Origin: Dickeya chrysanthemi NCPPB 402
GTDB taxonomy: Bacteria > Pseudomonadota > Gammaproteobacteria > Enterobacterales > Enterobacteriaceae
Length of the DNA stretch: 64,000 nt
Assembly (NCBI RefSeq): GCF_000406105.1
Contig: NZ_CM001974.1
Location: 3,412,056-3,476,055 of the forward strand
Direction: 5' to 3'
In this document: in pieces, positions 11,449-21,900 of the stretch
How the letters are laid out: every line of letters begins with the position of its first letter
Position numbering within the stretch: the stretch's first letter is position 1
Translations under genes and position numbers: made by a program
The notes under the pieces: model-generated
What the model saw: only the letters and a program-made list of their open reading frames with translations
Database searches by the model: none
Told to the model about the DNA's origin: nothing

Positions 11449-13737
11449 ATGAACCAGAGTCTGCTTGTTACCAAACGCGATGGCAGTAAAGAACGCATCA
11501 ATCTGGACAAAATCCACCGGGTAATCACCTGGGCAGCAGAAGGGTTACACAACGTCTCTGTTTCTCAGGTAGAACTGCGTTCCCACATCCAATTCTACGA
11601 CGGCATCAAGACTGCCGATATCCACGAAACGATCATCAAGGCCGCCGCTGATCTGATCTCACGTGAAAGCCCGGACTATCAGTATCTGGCTGCGCGTCTG
11701 GCTATTTTTCATCTGCGCAAGAAAGCCTATGGTCAATTCGAACCGCCGAAACTGTACGATCACGTCGTGAAAATGGTCGAAATGGCAAAGTACGACCGCC
11801 ATTTGCTGGAAGATTACACGGAAGAAGAATTCGCCCAAATGGACGCTTTCATCGATCACTGGCGTGACATGAATTTCTCCTACGCAGCCGTTAAACAGCT
11901 GGAAGGGAAATATCTGGTACAAAATCGCGTGACCGGTGACATCTACGAAAGCGCCCAGTTCCTGTATATTCTGGTCGCCGCCTGCCTGTTCTCCGGCTAC
12001 CCGCGCGAAACCCGGCTGGATTACGTCAAGCGTTTCTACGATGCGGTATCGACGTTCAAAATCTCGCTGCCGACGCCGATTATGTCTGGCGTGCGTACGC
12101 CAACCCGTCAGTTCAGCTCCTGCGTGTTGATCGAGTGCGGCGACAGCCTTGACTCCATCAACGCGACCTCCAGCGCGATTGTAAAATACGTTTCCCAGCG
12201 TGCCGGCATCGGCATCAACGCCGGCCGTATTCGTGCGCTGGGCAGCCCGATTCGCGGCGGCGAAGCGTTCCATACCGGTTGTATTCCGTTCTACAAACAT
12301 TTCCAGACCGCGGTGAAATCCTGTTCTCAGGGCGGTGTGCGCGGTGGTGCAGCTACGCTGTTCTATCCGTTGTGGCATCTGGAAGTAGAAAGCCTGCTGG
12401 TGTTGAAAAATAACCGCGGCGTGGAAGGCAACCGCGTGCGTCATCTGGATTACGGCGTACAGCTCAACAAACTGATGTACCAGCGCCTGGTGAAAGGCGG
12501 CGACATCACGCTGTTCAGCCCGTCCGACGTGCCGGGTCTGTACGATGCGTTCTTCAACAATCAGGATGAATTCGAACGCCTGTACGTGAAATATGAGCAG
12601 GACAACAGTATCCGCAAGCAGCAGATCAAAGCCGCAGAGCTGTTCTCGCTGATGATGCAGGAACGCGCCTCCACCGGCCGTATCTATATTCAGAACGTTG
12701 ACCATTGCAACACGCACAGCCCGTTTGACCCACAGGTTGCGCCGGTACGCCAGTCCAACCTGTGTCTGGAAATCGCCCTGCCGACCAAGCCGCTGGAAGA
12801 CGTCAACGACGAAAGCGGCGAAATCGCGCTCTGCACCCTGTCGGCGTTTAACCTGGGCGCCATCAGCTCGCTGCACGAGTTGGAAGAGTTGGCGACACTG
12901 GCGGTACGCGCGCTGGATGCCCTGCTCGATTATCAGGACTACCCGATTCCGGCCGCTAAACGCGGCGCGATGGGCCGTCGTACGCTGGGTATTGGTGTTA
13001 TCAACTTCGCCTACTATCTGGCGAAACACGGCGTGCGTTACTCCGACGGTAGCGCCAATAACCTGACGCATCAGACCTTCGAAGCCATCCAGTACTATCT
13101 GCTGAAAGCCTCGAATCAGTTGGCTCGCGAACAAGGTGCCTGCCCGTGGTTCAACGAAACCACCTATTCGCAGGGCATTTTGCCAATCGACAGCTACAAG
13201 CGTGATCTGGACAATATTTGCAGTGAACCGCTGCACTATGACTGGGAAACGCTGCGTAAGGATATCCAGACCTATGGTCTGCGTAACTCTACGCTGTCAG
13301 CACTGATGCCGTCGGAAACGTCGTCGCAGATCTCCAATGCCACCAACGGCATTGAGCCGCCGCGCGGTCACATCAGCGTCAAAGCATCCAAAGACGGTAT
13401 TCTGCGTCAGGTGGTGCCGGAGTATGAAACGCTGAGAGACGCTTATGAGCTGCTGTGGGATATGCCGTCTAACGATGGTTACCTGCAGTTGGTCGGTCTG
13501 ATGCAGAAATTCATCGATCAGGCGATTTCCGCCAACACCAACTACGACCCGGCGCGTTTCCCGTCAGGAAAAGTACCGATGACGCAGTTGCTGAAAGATT
13601 TGCTCACGGCGTATAAATTCGGGTTGAAGACCCTCTACTATCAGAATACCCGCGACGGTGCCGAAGACGCGCAAGACGACCTGCTGGACACCGCTGCGCA
13701 GGATGACGGCTGCGAAAGCGGCGCTTGCAAAATCTAA
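11449..13737 (+). CDS. nrdA: Ribonucleotide reductase class Ia, alpha subunit
   Basis: Large subunit of aerobic ribonucleoside-diphosphate reductase, which makes dNDPs from NDPs. The 762-residue product has an N-terminal ATP-cone (VTKRDGSKERINLDKIHRV), the active-site Cys regions SSCVLIECGDS, NLCLEIALPTKP and ALCTLSAFNLG, and the C-terminal redox pair CESGACKI. The ATG at 11449 is used because it matches the E. coli start (MNQNLLVTKRDGS). It heads the nrdA-nrdB-yfaE cluster behind NrdR-type boxes and a DnaA box. Confidence 0.97.
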   Translation: MNQSLLVTKRDGSKERINLDKIHRVITWAAEGLHNVSVSQVELRSHIQFYDGIKTADIHETIIKAAADLISRESPDYQYLAARLAIFHLRKKAYGQFEPPKLYDHVVKMVEMAKYDRHLLEDYTEEEFAQMDAFIDHWRDMNFSYAAVKQLEGKYLVQNRVTGDIYESAQFLYILVAACLFSGYPRETRLDYVKRFYDAVSTFKISLPTPIMSGVRTPTRQFSSCVLIECGDSLDSINATSSAIVKYVSQRAGIGINAGRIRALGSPIRGGEAFHTGCIPFYKHFQTAVKSCSQGGVRGGAATLFYPLWHLEVESLLVLKNNRGVEGNRVRHLDYGVQLNKLMYQRLVKGGDITLFSPSDVPGLYDAFFNNQDEFERLYVKYEQDNSIRKQQIKAAELFSLMMQERASTGRIYIQNVDHCNTHSPFDPQVAPVRQSNLCLEIALPTKPLEDVNDESGEIALCTLSAFNLGAISSLHELEELATLAVRALDALLDYQDYPIPAAKRGAMGRRTLGIGVINFAYYLAKHGVRYSDGSANNLTHQTFEAIQYYLLKASNQLAREQGACPWFNETTYSQGILPIDSYKRDLDNICSEPLHYDWETLRKDIQTYGLRNSTLSALMPSETSSQISNATNGIEPPRGHISVKASKDGILRQVVPEYETLRDAYELLWDMPSNDGYLQLVGLMQKFIDQAISANTNYDPARFPSGKVPMTQLLKDLLTAYKFGLKTLYYQNTRDGAEDAQDDLLDTAAQDDGCESGACKI

Positions 13738-13800
13738 GCACGGCACCGGGGTGACCTGATGAGTTCAGATACCCCGGAGTGACAATATTCCTCATCTCGT

Positions 13801-13885
13801 CGCGTCTGTTTCAGTCTGGTATAGACGCGGCGCCGCCCGCTCGGGTTGCAGAGGTTTAACAGCGCCGCCTTCGGGTCGCGCTGTT
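13801..13885 (+). other. Two hairpins between nrdA and nrdB
   Basis: CGCGTCT/AGACGCG (13801-13807 with 13823-13829) and AACAGCGC/GCGCTGTT (13858-13865 with 13878-13885) lie in the 166-bp nrdA-nrdB gap. Neither has a U-tract. They could pause polymerase or protect the mRNA; this is inference. Confidence 0.5.
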
Positions 13886-13903
13886 GGTTTGTTTGGAGAG
13901 ACC

Positions 13904-15034
13904 ATGGCCTATACCACTTTTTCACAGAACAAAAACGATCAGTTGCTGGAGCCGATGTTTTTCGGCCAGCCGGTTAATGTGGCGCGCTACGATCAGCAGA
14001 AATATGAAATTTTCGAAAAGCTGATCGAAAAACAGCTTTCCTTCTTCTGGCGCCCGGAAGAGGTGGACGTTTCCCGCGACCGTATCGACTATCAGGCGCT
14101 ACCAGAACACGAGAAACACATTTTTATCAGCAACCTGAAATACCAGACCTTGCTGGATTCCATTCAGGGCCGCAGTCCTAACGTCGCCTTGCTGCCGCTC
14201 ATTTCCATCCCGGAACTGGAAACCTGGGTAGAAACCTGGGCGTTCTCGGAAACCATCCATTCCCGTTCTTATACCCACATTATCCGTAATATCGTCAATG
14301 ATCCGTCGGTCGTGTTTGACGATATCGTCACGAACGAGGAAATTCTCAAACGGGCTAAAGACATCTCCGGTTTTTATGACGAGCTGATTGAGCTGACCAG
14401 CTACTATCATCTGCTGGGAGAAGGTACCCATCAGGTCAACGGTAAGACGGTGACCGTCAATCTCTATGAGTTGAAGAAAAAACTCTACCTGTGCCTGATG
14501 AGTGTGAACGCGCTGGAAGCCATTCGTTTTTACGTCAGCTTCGCCTGCTCCTTCGCCTTCGCCGAACGTGAACTGATGGAAGGTAACGCCAAGATCATCA
14601 AGCTGATCGCCCGCGATGAAGCGTTGCACCTCACCGGTACTCAGCACATGCTCAACCTGATGCGCGCCGGTCAGGATGATCCGGAAATGGCTCAGGTGGC
14701 GGAAGAGTGCCAACAGCAGTGCTACGATCTGTTCCTGCTGGCGGCCCAGCAGGAAAAAGAGTGGGCGGAATACCTGTTCCGTGACGGCTCGATGATCGGC
14801 CTGAATAAAGACATCCTGTGCCAGTACGTTGAGTACATCACCAACATCCGTATGCAGGCGGTGGGATTGCCGTTGCCGTTTGAAACCCGCACCAACCCGA
14901 TTCCGTGGATCAACGCCTGGCTGGTATCGGACAATGTGCAAGTGGCGCCGCAGGAGGTTGAAGTCAGCTCCTATCTGGTCGGCCAGATTGATTCGGAAAT
15001 CAACACCGACGACCTGAGCGACTTCCAGCTATAA
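13904..15034 (+). CDS. nrdB: Ribonucleotide reductase class Ia, beta subunit
   Basis: Small subunit that houses the diiron centre and tyrosyl radical for NrdA. The 376 residues align along their length with E. coli NrdB. Visible metal and radical regions include [20 protein letters not shown] (Glu and His ligands and the radical Tyr, quoted as [13 protein letters not shown]), [12 protein letters not shown] and [13 protein letters not shown]. The C-terminus ([16 protein letters not shown]) is the tail that docks on NrdA. The start at 13904 (MAYTTFSQ) is preferred to an in-frame ATG five codons earlier because it matches the family and has GGAGAG upstream. Confidence 0.97.
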   Translation: MAYTTFSQNKNDQLLEPMFFGQPVNVARYDQQKYEIFEKLIEKQLSFFWRPEEVDVSRDRIDYQALPEHEKHIFISNLKYQTLLDSIQGRSPNVALLPLISIPELETWVETWAFSETIHSRSYTHIIRNIVNDPSVVFDDIVTNEEILKRAKDISGFYDELIELTSYYHLLGEGTHQVNGKTVTVNLYELKKKLYLCLMSVNALEAIRFYVSFACSFAFAERELMEGNAKIIKLIARDEALHLTGTQHMLNLMRAGQDDPEMAQVAEECQQQCYDLFLLAAQQEKEWAEYLFRDGSMIGLNKDILCQYVEYITNIRMQAVGLPLPFETRTNPIPWINAWLVSDNVQVAPQEVEVSSYLVGQIDSEINTDDLSDFQL

Positions 15035-15040
15035 ACCACG

Positions 15041-15301
15041 ATGACGACGCCCACCATCACACTGCGCCTCTCAGGGGCGCAGTTGCTTTGCTCTGACGAA
15101 CACACCTCCCTGCTGGAAGCGCTGGAATCCCAGCGGGTGCCGGTTGAGTATCAGTGTCGCTCCGGTTATTGCGGCGCTTGCCGTTTACGGCTCACTAAAG
15201 GCAAGGTCGCCTACCGGGAAACGCCGCTGGCCTGTCTGCAACGGGGCGAAATCCTGCCTTGCTGCTGTATGCCGCTGGATGACATCGAACTCGATATGTA
15301 A
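15041..15301 (+). CDS. yfaE: YfaE 2Fe-2S ferredoxin
   Basis: Small ferredoxin thought to maintain the NrdB diferric-tyrosyl cofactor. The 86-residue product carries the plant-type [2Fe-2S] pattern: CRSGYCGACR plus a distal Cys in PCCCMP. It starts seven bases after nrdB and is surely co-transcribed with it. Confidence 0.94.
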   Translation: MTTPTITLRLSGAQLLCSDEHTSLLEALESQRVPVEYQCRSGYCGACRLRLTKGKVAYRETPLACLQRGEILPCCCMPLDDIELDM

Positions 15302-15435
15302 CCGACGCCCGTATCATTGCAGCAGGCTTTCCGTGCCGGCTCGCATAATCCCTTGTCCGCCCGCAACTTTACTACGCCAGTGACGCTCTCCTGCGTTACA
15401 CTTTCCGCAAGAAAAAATCATGGAGAGCAGAGCAC

Positions 15436-16350
15436 ATGCTGACATTTATCCCGGTTCTGATCGTCGTTGCGCTGGTGATTGTCTGGTCCGGCATCAAAAT
15501 CGTGCCGCAGGGCTACCAGTGGACAGTCGAACGTTTCGGCCGCTACACCCGCACCCTGATGCCCGGCCTGAATCTGATGGTGCCGTTTATGGACCGTATC
15601 GGCCGTAAAATCAACATGATGGAGCAGGTACTTGATATTCCCTCGCAGGAAATCATCTCCAAGGACAACGCTAACGTTACTATCGACGCCGTCTGCTTTA
15701 TTCAGGTGGTAGACGCCTCCCGTGCGGCTTATGAAGTCAGCAATCTGGAACTGGCCATCATCAACCTGACCATGACCAACATTCGTACGGTACTCGGCTC
15801 GATGGAACTGGATGAAATGCTGTCTCAACGCGACAGTATCAACACCCGGTTGCTGCATATCGTGGATGAAGCCACCAACCCCTGGGGCATCAAAGTCACC
15901 CGTATCGAAATCCGCGACGTGCGCCCGCCCGCCGAACTGATCGCGTCAATGAATGCTCAGATGAAGGCGGAACGAACCAAACGCGCTGATATTCTGGAAG
16001 CGGAAGGGGTCAGGCAGGCCGCGATCCTGAAAGCTGAAGGGGAAAAACAGGCGCAAATTCTCAAAGCAGAAGGGGAGCGGCAATCGGCCTTCCTCGAAGC
16101 CGAAGCGCGCGAACGCGCAGCCGAAGCGGAAGCCCGCGCCACCCAAATGGTGTCGGAAGCGATTGCCGCCGGCAATATTCAGGCGATCAACTACTTCGTC
16201 GCCCAGAAATATACCGATGCGCTGCAAACCATCGGAGCGGCCAGCAACAGCAAAGTCATCATGATGCCGCTGGACGCCAGCAACCTGATGGGCACCATTA
16301 GCGGCATCAGTGAGCTTATCAAAGAGAGCCAGGCAGACCGGAGAAAATAG
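15436..16350 (+). CDS. qmcA: QmcA SPFH-domain membrane protein
   Basis: Membrane-anchored SPFH/stomatin-family protein; E. coli QmcA is implicated in membrane protein quality control beside FtsH-HflKC. The 304-residue product has one N-terminal membrane segment ([17 protein letters not shown]), an SPFH domain ([19 protein letters not shown]) and a long Ala/Glu/Arg-rich coiled coil with repeats of ILKAEGE (about residues 175-235). ybbJ follows after two bases, the usual SPFH-NfeD pairing. Confidence 0.95.
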   Translation: MLTFIPVLIVVALVIVWSGIKIVPQGYQWTVERFGRYTRTLMPGLNLMVPFMDRIGRKINMMEQVLDIPSQEIISKDNANVTIDAVCFIQVVDASRAAYEVSNLELAIINLTMTNIRTVLGSMELDEMLSQRDSINTRLLHIVDEATNPWGIKVTRIEIRDVRPPAELIASMNAQMKAERTKRADILEAEGVRQAAILKAEGEKQAQILKAEGERQSAFLEAEARERAAEAEARATQMVSEAIAAGNIQAINYFVAQKYTDALQTIGAASNSKVIMMPLDASNLMGTISGISELIKESQADRRK

Positions 16351-16352
16351 TC

Positions 16353-16808
16353 ATGATGGCGCTGGTATGGGAAAACGCCCACTGGTTTTGGCTATCGCTC
16401 GGCGGCCTGCTGTTAGCAGCAGAAATGTTGGGTGCCGGCGGCTATCTGTTGTGGAGCGGTATCGCCGCGCTGTTCACCGGCATACTCGCCTGGTTGTTGC
16501 CGCTGGACTGGGCCTGGCAATGCATCGCCTTTGCCGTGCTGACGGTAGTCGCTGCATTATTGTGGTGGCAGTGGCTGCGCCGTCGCCTCGACAAGCAGCC
16601 GACACCGATGCTCAATCAACGCGGGCAACAATTGATTGGCCTGCATACGACATTAACCGAGCCGCTGATAAACGGTCTCGGCCGTGTCAACATCGGCGAC
16701 AGCAGTTGGCGCGTGCAGGCGGAACAGGATCTCCCTGCCGGAACCGTGGTGGAAGTCATAGCAGTGGAAGGCATCACGCTGCGGGTAAGACCACGCGTTG
16801 ATGCTTGA
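16353..16808 (+). CDS. ybbJ: YbbJ NfeD-like partner of QmcA
   Basis: The 151-residue NfeD-family protein has several hydrophobic segments in its first 75 residues ([35 protein letters not shown]) and a C-terminal OB-fold-like soluble domain ([20 protein letters not shown]). NfeD proteins form operons with SPFH proteins, as here with qmcA two bases upstream. E. coli YbbJ suppresses a ftsH htpX double mutant phenotype with QmcA. Confidence 0.92.
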   Translation: MMALVWENAHWFWLSLGGLLLAAEMLGAGGYLLWSGIAALFTGILAWLLPLDWAWQCIAFAVLTVVAALLWWQWLRRRLDKQPTPMLNQRGQQLIGLHTTLTEPLINGLGRVNIGDSSWRVQAEQDLPAGTVVEVIAVEGITLRVRPRVDA

Positions 16809-16916
16809 TGGCGTTCAAAATCTGCCCCGTTGATCCCCGTTGATATGGCGGCGATGGTGATATGGCGGCATCACCGCCGTTATCCGCGTTACAGCCAGAA
16901 TAATGGCTGCTTGTTG

Positions 16917-17330
16917 CTACGCTTGCCGGATGCCCGTGTGGCAACAGCCGGCCAACTGAGTAATGATCGGGCATTCGGCGCTGTTGTCGCCGGGGCAAGA
17001 CTCCGCCAGCGCCAGCAAGCGCTGACGCATTGCTTTGAGCTCTTCTATCTGCCGTTCAATATCATCCACCTTCTGTAGCGTACGCGCCTTCACGTCGGCG
17101 CTGTGCCGCATCGGGTCATTGAACAGCGTCACGAGTTCTCGGCATTCTTCCAGCGTGAACCCCACCTGACGCGCCTGGCGCAGCAGCGTCAGTTCTTCGA
17201 TATGGTGGAGATCGTAACTGCGGTAACCATTTTCACATCGTAGTGGCGCCGTCATCAGCCCTTTTTCTTCATAGAAACGGATCGTCTTGCTGGTCAGCCC
17301 GGTTTTTTTCGCCACATCGCTGATATTCAT
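16917..17330 (-). CDS. cueR: CueR copper-responsive MerR-family regulator
   Basis: Cu(I)-sensing transcription activator of copA (and cueO in E. coli). The 137-residue protein has a MerR-type winged helix ([20 protein letters not shown]), a dimerisation helix and the metal-binding loop CPGDNSAEC, whose two Cys are the Cu(I) ligands of CueR, followed by a Cys-rich tail (GCCHTG). It is divergent from copA and shares its promoter region. Confidence 0.95.
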   Translation of the reverse strand: MNISDVAKKTGLTSKTIRFYEEKGLMTAPLRCENGYRSYDLHHIEELTLLRQARQVGFTLEECRELVTLFNDPMRHSADVKARTLQKVDDIERQIEELKAMRQRLLALAESCPGDNSAECPIITQLAGCCHTGIRQA

Positions 17331-17339
17331 GATTCCCCC

Positions 17340-17370
17340 TTGACCCTTCCCTTGCTGGAAGGTTTACGCT
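17340..17370 (+). promoter_or_regulatory. CueR-controlled copA promoter
   Basis: TTGACC (17340-17345) and TACGCT (17365-17370) are separated by 19 bp, the over-long spacer typical of MerR-family promoters. The spacer contains the dyad CCTTCC-CTTGCT-GGAAGG (17345-17362), nearly identical to the E. coli copA operator. Confidence 0.92.
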
Positions 17371-17453
17371 TCAGGTAGTGCTTAGAACTAATCAAAATCA
17401 CGCTTGCGGTCAATGTCTTTGATATTCGGCTGTGATCACTGAGGAATATTATT

Positions 17454-17875
17454 ATGTCGCAAACCATACTGCTTTCATTGCAGGGATTATCCTGCCAACA
17501 CTGCGTCGGCAGGGTAAAAAAAGCCCTGGAATCCCGGGCGGATGTAGAACAGGCCGAAGTCTCGCTGAAATACGCGAAAATTACCGGTGAAGCTGACAGC
17601 CAAACATGGGTAGCGACAATTGAAGCCGCCGGTTACGAAGCCAGCCCCGCAACCGAACCCAATATCACGCTGCAACTCTCCGGCCTCAATTGCCAGCATT
17701 GCGTTGCATCAACCCGTAAAGCACTGGAAACAGTACCGGGCGTAGCGGGAGTCGATGTCACTCTGCAACAGGCGTCGATCTATGGCGATGCCGATCCACA
17801 TGCGTTAGTGGCTGCCGTCGAGCAGGCCGGTTTTCACGCCACACAAACGCAGGAGCTGTCCTCCCCAAAATCTGA
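17454..17875 (+). CDS. copA(Z): Predicted CopA(Z) short product by -1 frameshift
   Basis: Alternative product of copA. Reading is normal to codon 139; slipping back one base on C CCA AAA (17864-17870) then reads ATC and stops at TGA (17873-17875). The product would be 140 residues with two HMA domains and no membrane part, that is, a soluble two-domain copper chaperone. E. coli makes a one-domain CopA(Z) of about 70 residues from an equivalent C CCA AAG site just after its first HMA. The prediction rests on the site, the immediate -1 stop and the downstream structure. Expression is not shown. Confidence 0.75.
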
Positions 17876-20309
17876 GCCGCTGACACCCCACGCCTCCTCG
17901 CCGGACAGGCTGTCAGCGGCTTTCAACCAGGTTCCGGCAAATACCTTGCCCATTAACGCCGCGTTTGCCGACGCGGCGCCAAATCACAATACCGCCGATA
18001 ATGACACCGTGGTCGATAATGACACCGTGGTCAATAATAACCACATCGTCGATAGCATCGAGGGCAATGACAGTGTTCAGTTGTTGCTCGACGGAATGAG
18101 CTGCGCCAGTTGCGTCAGCCGGGTACAACAGGCGCTGCAACGCGTTCCCGGCGTGACGCAGGCACACGTCAATCTGGCCGAACGCAGCGCGCTGGTCAGC
18201 GGTAGCATGCCGCATCAGGCGCTGATCGAGGCGGTACGGAATGCAGGCTACGGGGCGGAAATCATTATCGATGAAGCGGAACGACGCGCCCGGCAAGAAC
18301 AGACATCGCGTCAGGCTATCCGGCGTTTTCGCTGGCAGGCGGCATTAGGGCTGGCGCTCGGTATCCCGCTGATGGTGTGGGGTATGATCGGCGATAACAT
18401 GATGCTTACCGATCACAATCGTACCGGCTGGCTACTGGTTGGCGTGCTGACGCTGGCGGTGATGATGGCCGCCGGCGGGCATTTTTATCGCAATGCCTGG
18501 CGCAGCCTGATGAACGGCAGCGCAACCATGGATACGTTGGTGGCGCTCGGTACTGGCGCAGCCTGGATTTACTCCATTACGGTCAACCTATGGCCGAGTG
18601 GGTTTCCAATGGAAGCGCGTCATCTTTATTACGAAGCCAGCGCCATGATTATCGGTTTGATCAATCTCGGCCATGCGTTGGAACAACGCGCCCGTCAGCG
18701 ATCTTCGCAGGCGCTGGAGCGCTTGCTGGATTTGACGCCGCCGACGGCACGGCAGGTCACGCTGCAGGGCGACCGTGTTATCCCACTGGCCGAGGTACAC
18801 ACCGGTATGACGTTGCGCCTGACCACCGGCGACCGTATTCCGGTGGACGGTACGCTTGAACAAGGTGAATTGTGGATTGATGAGGCCATGCTCACCGGCG
18901 AGCCGATTCCACAACAAAAGGCGACAGGTGATAAGGTGCACGCCGGAACGCAGGTGCAAGACGGCAGCGCAACATTCCGGGCTGACGCGATCGGCAACCA
19001 GACGACGCTGGCGCGTATTATTCATCTGGTACGTCAGGCTCAGAGCAGCAAACCCGCGATAGGCCAATTGGCTGACCGCATTTCCGCCGTCTTCGTACCG
19101 GTTGTCGTCGCCATCGCGTTATTGAGCGGCGCCATCTGGTACCTGTTTGGGCCCGCGCCTCATATCGTCTACACACTGGTTATTGTTACCACGGTATTGA
19201 TTATCGCCTGCCCTTGCGCACTGGGGCTGGCGACGCCGATGTCGATTATCTCCGGCGTCGGTCGGGCCGCCGAACTGGGCGTATTGGTACGTGATGCCGA
19301 TGCCTTGCAGCAGGCCAGCCAGCTTGACGTGCTGGTGTTCGATAAAACCGGCACGCTGACGGAAGGCAAACCGCGCGTGGTAGCGATCCACACCTTTGGC
19401 GATGTCAGCGAATCACAAGCGCTGAATTGGGCGGCATCTCTGGAGCAAGGGGCCAACCACCCGCTGGCGCAGGCCATTGTGCAGCGAGCCGACGGAATCA
19501 CACTGAGCACCGTGGCGCAGTTTCGTACCTTGCCCGGCCTCGGCATTAGCGGCCAGGTGGAAGGGACTTCGCTACTGCTTGGCAACCCGGCCTTGCTGGA
19601 CCAATATCAGATCCCACTGGCTCATGGTGAAAACTCACCGCATTATTGGCTGGAAAAGCAATCAGCACGAGGCTTCACCCCGGTGTTGCTGGCGGCAAAC
19701 GGCCAGGTCGCGGCACTGTTTTCCATACAGGACACCTTGCGTCAGGACAGCGTTAGCGCACTGCAACGGTTACATCGTCAGGGCTACCAATTGGTGATGC
19801 TGACTGGCGATAATGCCGGGACAGCACAGGCCATCGCCCGTGAAGCCGGCATCGATCAAGTCATCGCCGGTGTACTGCCGGACGGCAAAGCAGAGGCGAT
19901 TCGCCATCTGCAATCACAGGGAAAACGGGTCGCTATGATCGGCGACGGTATCAACGATGCTCCGGCACTGGCGCAAGCCGATGTCGGGATCGCCATGGGT
20001 AGCGGCAGCGATATCGCGGTGGAAACCGCCGCCATGACGTTGATGCGCCATAGCCTGCACGGCGTCGCCGACGCGTTGGCGCTGTCCCGCGCCACGTTAG
20101 GCAATATGAAGCAGAATCTTCTGGGCGCTTTTATCTATAACACGCTCGGTATTCCTCTTGCGGCCGGAATACTCTATCCATGGACGGGCACCCTGCTGAG
20201 CCCGGTCGTGGCGGGAGCGGCCATGGCGCTGTCATCCATCACCGTGGTGAGTAACGCCAATCGACTGTTACGTTTCACGCCGTCCGACGCCCCCATCAGG
20301 CAGGGTTGA
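17454..20309 (+). CDS. copA: CopA Cu(I)-exporting P-type ATPase
   Basis: Inner-membrane P1B-ATPase that pumps Cu(I) out of the cytoplasm. The 951-residue product is longer than E. coli CopA (834) because it has three N-terminal HMA domains rather than two: metal motifs CQHC (Cys14/17), CQHC (Cys80/83) and CASC (Cys217/220). Then come membrane helices, the phosphatase loop (TGEPIP), the CPC copper channel ([13 protein letters not shown]), the phosphorylation site [11 protein letters not shown], the HP motif and [15 protein letters not shown] low-complexity linker (about residues 140-205) separates HMA2 and HMA3. The message carries a -1 frameshift cassette at codons 138-139. Confidence 0.97.
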   Translation: MSQTILLSLQGLSCQHCVGRVKKALESRADVEQAEVSLKYAKITGEADSQTWVATIEAAGYEASPATEPNITLQLSGLNCQHCVASTRKALETVPGVAGVDVTLQQASIYGDADPHALVAAVEQAGFHATQTQELSSPKSEPLTPHASSPDRLSAAFNQVPANTLPINAAFADAAPNHNTADNDTVVDNDTVVNNNHIVDSIEGNDSVQLLLDGMSCASCVSRVQQALQRVPGVTQAHVNLAERSALVSGSMPHQALIEAVRNAGYGAEIIIDEAERRARQEQTSRQAIRRFRWQAALGLALGIPLMVWGMIGDNMMLTDHNRTGWLLVGVLTLAVMMAAGGHFYRNAWRSLMNGSATMDTLVALGTGAAWIYSITVNLWPSGFPMEARHLYYEASAMIIGLINLGHALEQRARQRSSQALERLLDLTPPTARQVTLQGDRVIPLAEVHTGMTLRLTTGDRIPVDGTLEQGELWIDEAMLTGEPIPQQKATGDKVHAGTQVQDGSATFRADAIGNQTTLARIIHLVRQAQSSKPAIGQLADRISAVFVPVVVAIALLSGAIWYLFGPAPHIVYTLVIVTTVLIIACPCALGLATPMSIISGVGRAAELGVLVRDADALQQASQLDVLVFDKTGTLTEGKPRVVAIHTFGDVSESQALNWAASLEQGANHPLAQAIVQRADGITLSTVAQFRTLPGLGISGQVEGTSLLLGNPALLDQYQIPLAHGENSPHYWLEKQSARGFTPVLLAANGQVAALFSIQDTLRQDSVSALQRLHRQGYQLVMLTGDNAGTAQAIAREAGIDQVIAGVLPDGKAEAIRHLQSQGKRVAMIGDGINDAPALAQADVGIAMGSGSDIAVETAAMTLMRHSLHGVADALALSRATLGNMKQNLLGAFIYNTLGIPLAAGILYPWTGTLLSPVVAGAAMALSSITVVSNANRLLRFTPSDAPIRQG
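17864..17938 (+). promoter_or_regulatory. Programmed -1 frameshift signal in copA (slippery site and pseudoknot)
   Basis: Slippery heptamer C CCA AAA at 17864-17870 in the copA frame, a four-base spacer, then an 11-bp perfect stem AGCCGCTGACA (17875-17885) with TGTCAGCGGCT (17911-17921). The loop bases GCCGGA (17900-17905) are complementary to TCCGGC (17933-17938), so an H-type pseudoknot can form. The -1 stop follows at 17873-17875. Confidence 0.85.
17997..18050 (+). repeat. 18-bp tandem repeats in the copA linker
   Basis: GATAATGACACCGTGGTC occurs twice perfectly (17997-18014, 18015-18032), followed by a degenerate third copy (18033-18050). It encodes [18 protein letters not shown] in the linker between HMA2 and HMA3 and keeps the reading frame. 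Confidence 0.9.
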
Positions 20310-20325
20310 GCGCAGCAACAAGCAA

Positions 20326-20358
20326 CGGTGCGATAGTTTTGGCTGGCCTATCGCACCG
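20326..20358 (+). terminator. Hairpin after copA
   Basis: An 11-bp perfect stem CGGTGCGATAG/CTATCGCACCG (20326-20336 and 20348-20358) lies 16 bp after the copA stop. Only a weak T-rich stretch (CTTTACCTT) follows, so termination may be partial. Confidence 0.65.
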
Positions 20359-20490
20359 CTTTACCTTCCCAGACATCATCCCGCTACGTATGCGAATTAG
20401 CGATACAACTTGCCGACCGAACCGTTTAGCATAGACAACCTGGCGGTATAGAAATCTACGCGTGGATACATCATTACCGGAGATGTCGAT

Positions 20491-21303
20491 ATGAAACGGC
20501 TGATACGCCAAATTGCGACGTTCCTCGGCTTTCTCTCGCCTGCGAGTTACCGTTACCCGGCGCTGGATGTCGAGCTTGTCAACCAACGCCAGTTCCATTT
20601 GGTGGGTAGTATTCATATGGGCACGGTGGACATGTTTCCCCTGCCGCCTGAATTACTGGCACGGCTTGAAAAAGCAACAGCACTGATCGTAGAAGCGGAT
20701 ATTTCCGGCAACGATTCGCCGTTCGACCTGATAGGCGCTGAACCGCCGTTGGCAGAGCGTCTGGATGCCGACACGTTGCGGCGCTTGCAGCAGATATGCC
20801 GTGAATTATCTTTTAGCTACGACAGCATCGACCGGGTGCCGGCCTGGCAGGCCGCGCTGATGTTGCAGGCGCGTCAGGCGGTGATGCTGGGCCTGCGACC
20901 GGATTATGGCATTGATTACCAGTTGATTAACGCGGCCCGGAACAAAGGGGTGGATATTATCGAACTGGAGGGTCAGCAAACACAGGTCGATCTATTGCTG
21001 CAATTACCACAGGGAGGCCTACCGTTGCTGGAGGACACGCTATACCACTGGCACACCAACGCCCGCTTATTACAAACCATGGTCAGTTGGTGGATAAACC
21101 ACAAACCGACTTGGGCGGACAATGTCCCTCCCACATTCAGCAACGAGATAACGGAAATGCTGATGAATCATCGGAATCAGCGCTGGCAACAACAATTAGC
21201 CGCACTGCCGCAGGGAAATTACGTCGTATCGGTCGGCGCACTGCACTTATACGGTGAAAATAACCTGCCTGACTTGTTACAAGCCCACGCGGCGACTTTT
21301 TAA
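20491..21303 (+). CDS. ybaP: YbaP, TraB/GumN-family protein
   Basis: The 270-residue protein aligns with E. coli YbaP across its length. Family hallmarks are the N-terminal [10 protein letters not shown] motif, the EAD acidic segment (ALIVEADIS), YGIDYQL, and the C-terminal [19 protein letters not shown]. TraB/GumN proteins are related to the Tiki metalloprotease fold, with conserved His and Glu residues visible in these motifs. The cellular role of YbaP is not established. ybaK follows after 17 bases and is probably co-transcribed. Confidence 0.88.
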   Translation: MKRLIRQIATFLGFLSPASYRYPALDVELVNQRQFHLVGSIHMGTVDMFPLPPELLARLEKATALIVEADISGNDSPFDLIGAEPPLAERLDADTLRRLQQICRELSFSYDSIDRVPAWQAALMLQARQAVMLGLRPDYGIDYQLINAARNKGVDIIELEGQQTQVDLLLQLPQGGLPLLEDTLYHWHTNARLLQTMVSWWINHKPTWADNVPPTFSNEITEMLMNHRNQRWQQQLAALPQGNYVVSVGALHLYGENNLPDLLQAHAATF

Positions 21304-21320
21304 AGCAAGGACAGTACATC

Positions 21321-21800
21321 ATGACGCCCGCAGTAAAACTGCTTGAGAAGCAAAAAATCACCTTCACGCTTCACAGCTACCACCACGATGCCGATGAAAC
21401 CAATTTCGGCGAAGAAGCCGCCCGCAAGTTGGGTCTGGATAAACAACAGGTCTACAAAACCCTGTTGGTATCGCTCAACGGCGATGCCAGACAGTTGGCG
21501 GTAGCGGTGACTCCCGTCGCCGGTCAGTTGGACCTAAAAAAAGTCGCCAAGGCGCTGGCCGCCAAAAAAGCGGATATGGCGGATCCGCAAATCGCCCAAC
21601 GGGTAACCGGCTATCTGGTGGGCGGTATTAGTCCGCTGGGGCAGAAAAAACTGCTGCCCACCGTGATCGACGACGGAGCACAACAATTCCGTACGATCTT
21701 TGTCTCCGGCGGCAAACGGGGATTAGACATCGAACTGGCAGCAACCGACTTGGCTCGGGTGTTAAAAGCGCAGTTTGCCGATATCGCCAAACATGATTGA
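21321..21800 (+). CDS. ybaK: YbaK Cys-tRNA(Pro)/Cys-tRNA(Cys) deacylase
   Basis: Trans-acting editing enzyme that hydrolyses Cys mischarged on tRNA(Pro), correcting prolyl-tRNA synthetase errors. The 159-residue single-domain protein matches the YbaK family: the YKTLLV segment with the catalytic Lys, [31 protein letters not shown] and [13 protein letters not shown]. Length equals the E. coli protein. It sits directly behind ybaP. Confidence 0.95.
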   Translation: MTPAVKLLEKQKITFTLHSYHHDADETNFGEEAARKLGLDKQQVYKTLLVSLNGDARQLAVAVTPVAGQLDLKKVAKALAAKKADMADPQIAQRVTGYLVGGISPLGQKKLLPTVIDDGAQQFRTIFVSGGKRGLDIELAATDLARVLKAQFADIAKHD

Positions 21801-21900
21801 CGCTAAAAACGAAGACGGCGACAGAGGGTTCCACGGCCAGTGTTGCCCTCTGCCACCGCTTCATAAACGTCGTTCCGCGGGGAATGCGCTCGCGGCGAAA

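Noticed and set aside
11659..13236. 525-codon open frame opposite nrdA
   Set aside because: Shadow of nrdA; the translated sequence is Gln/Arg/Val-rich with no recognisable domain.
20310..20490. ChiX/SroB-type small RNA, which in E. coli lies near ybaP/ybaK
   Set aside because: No conserved ChiX seed or terminator is present here; only the hairpin after copA was found.
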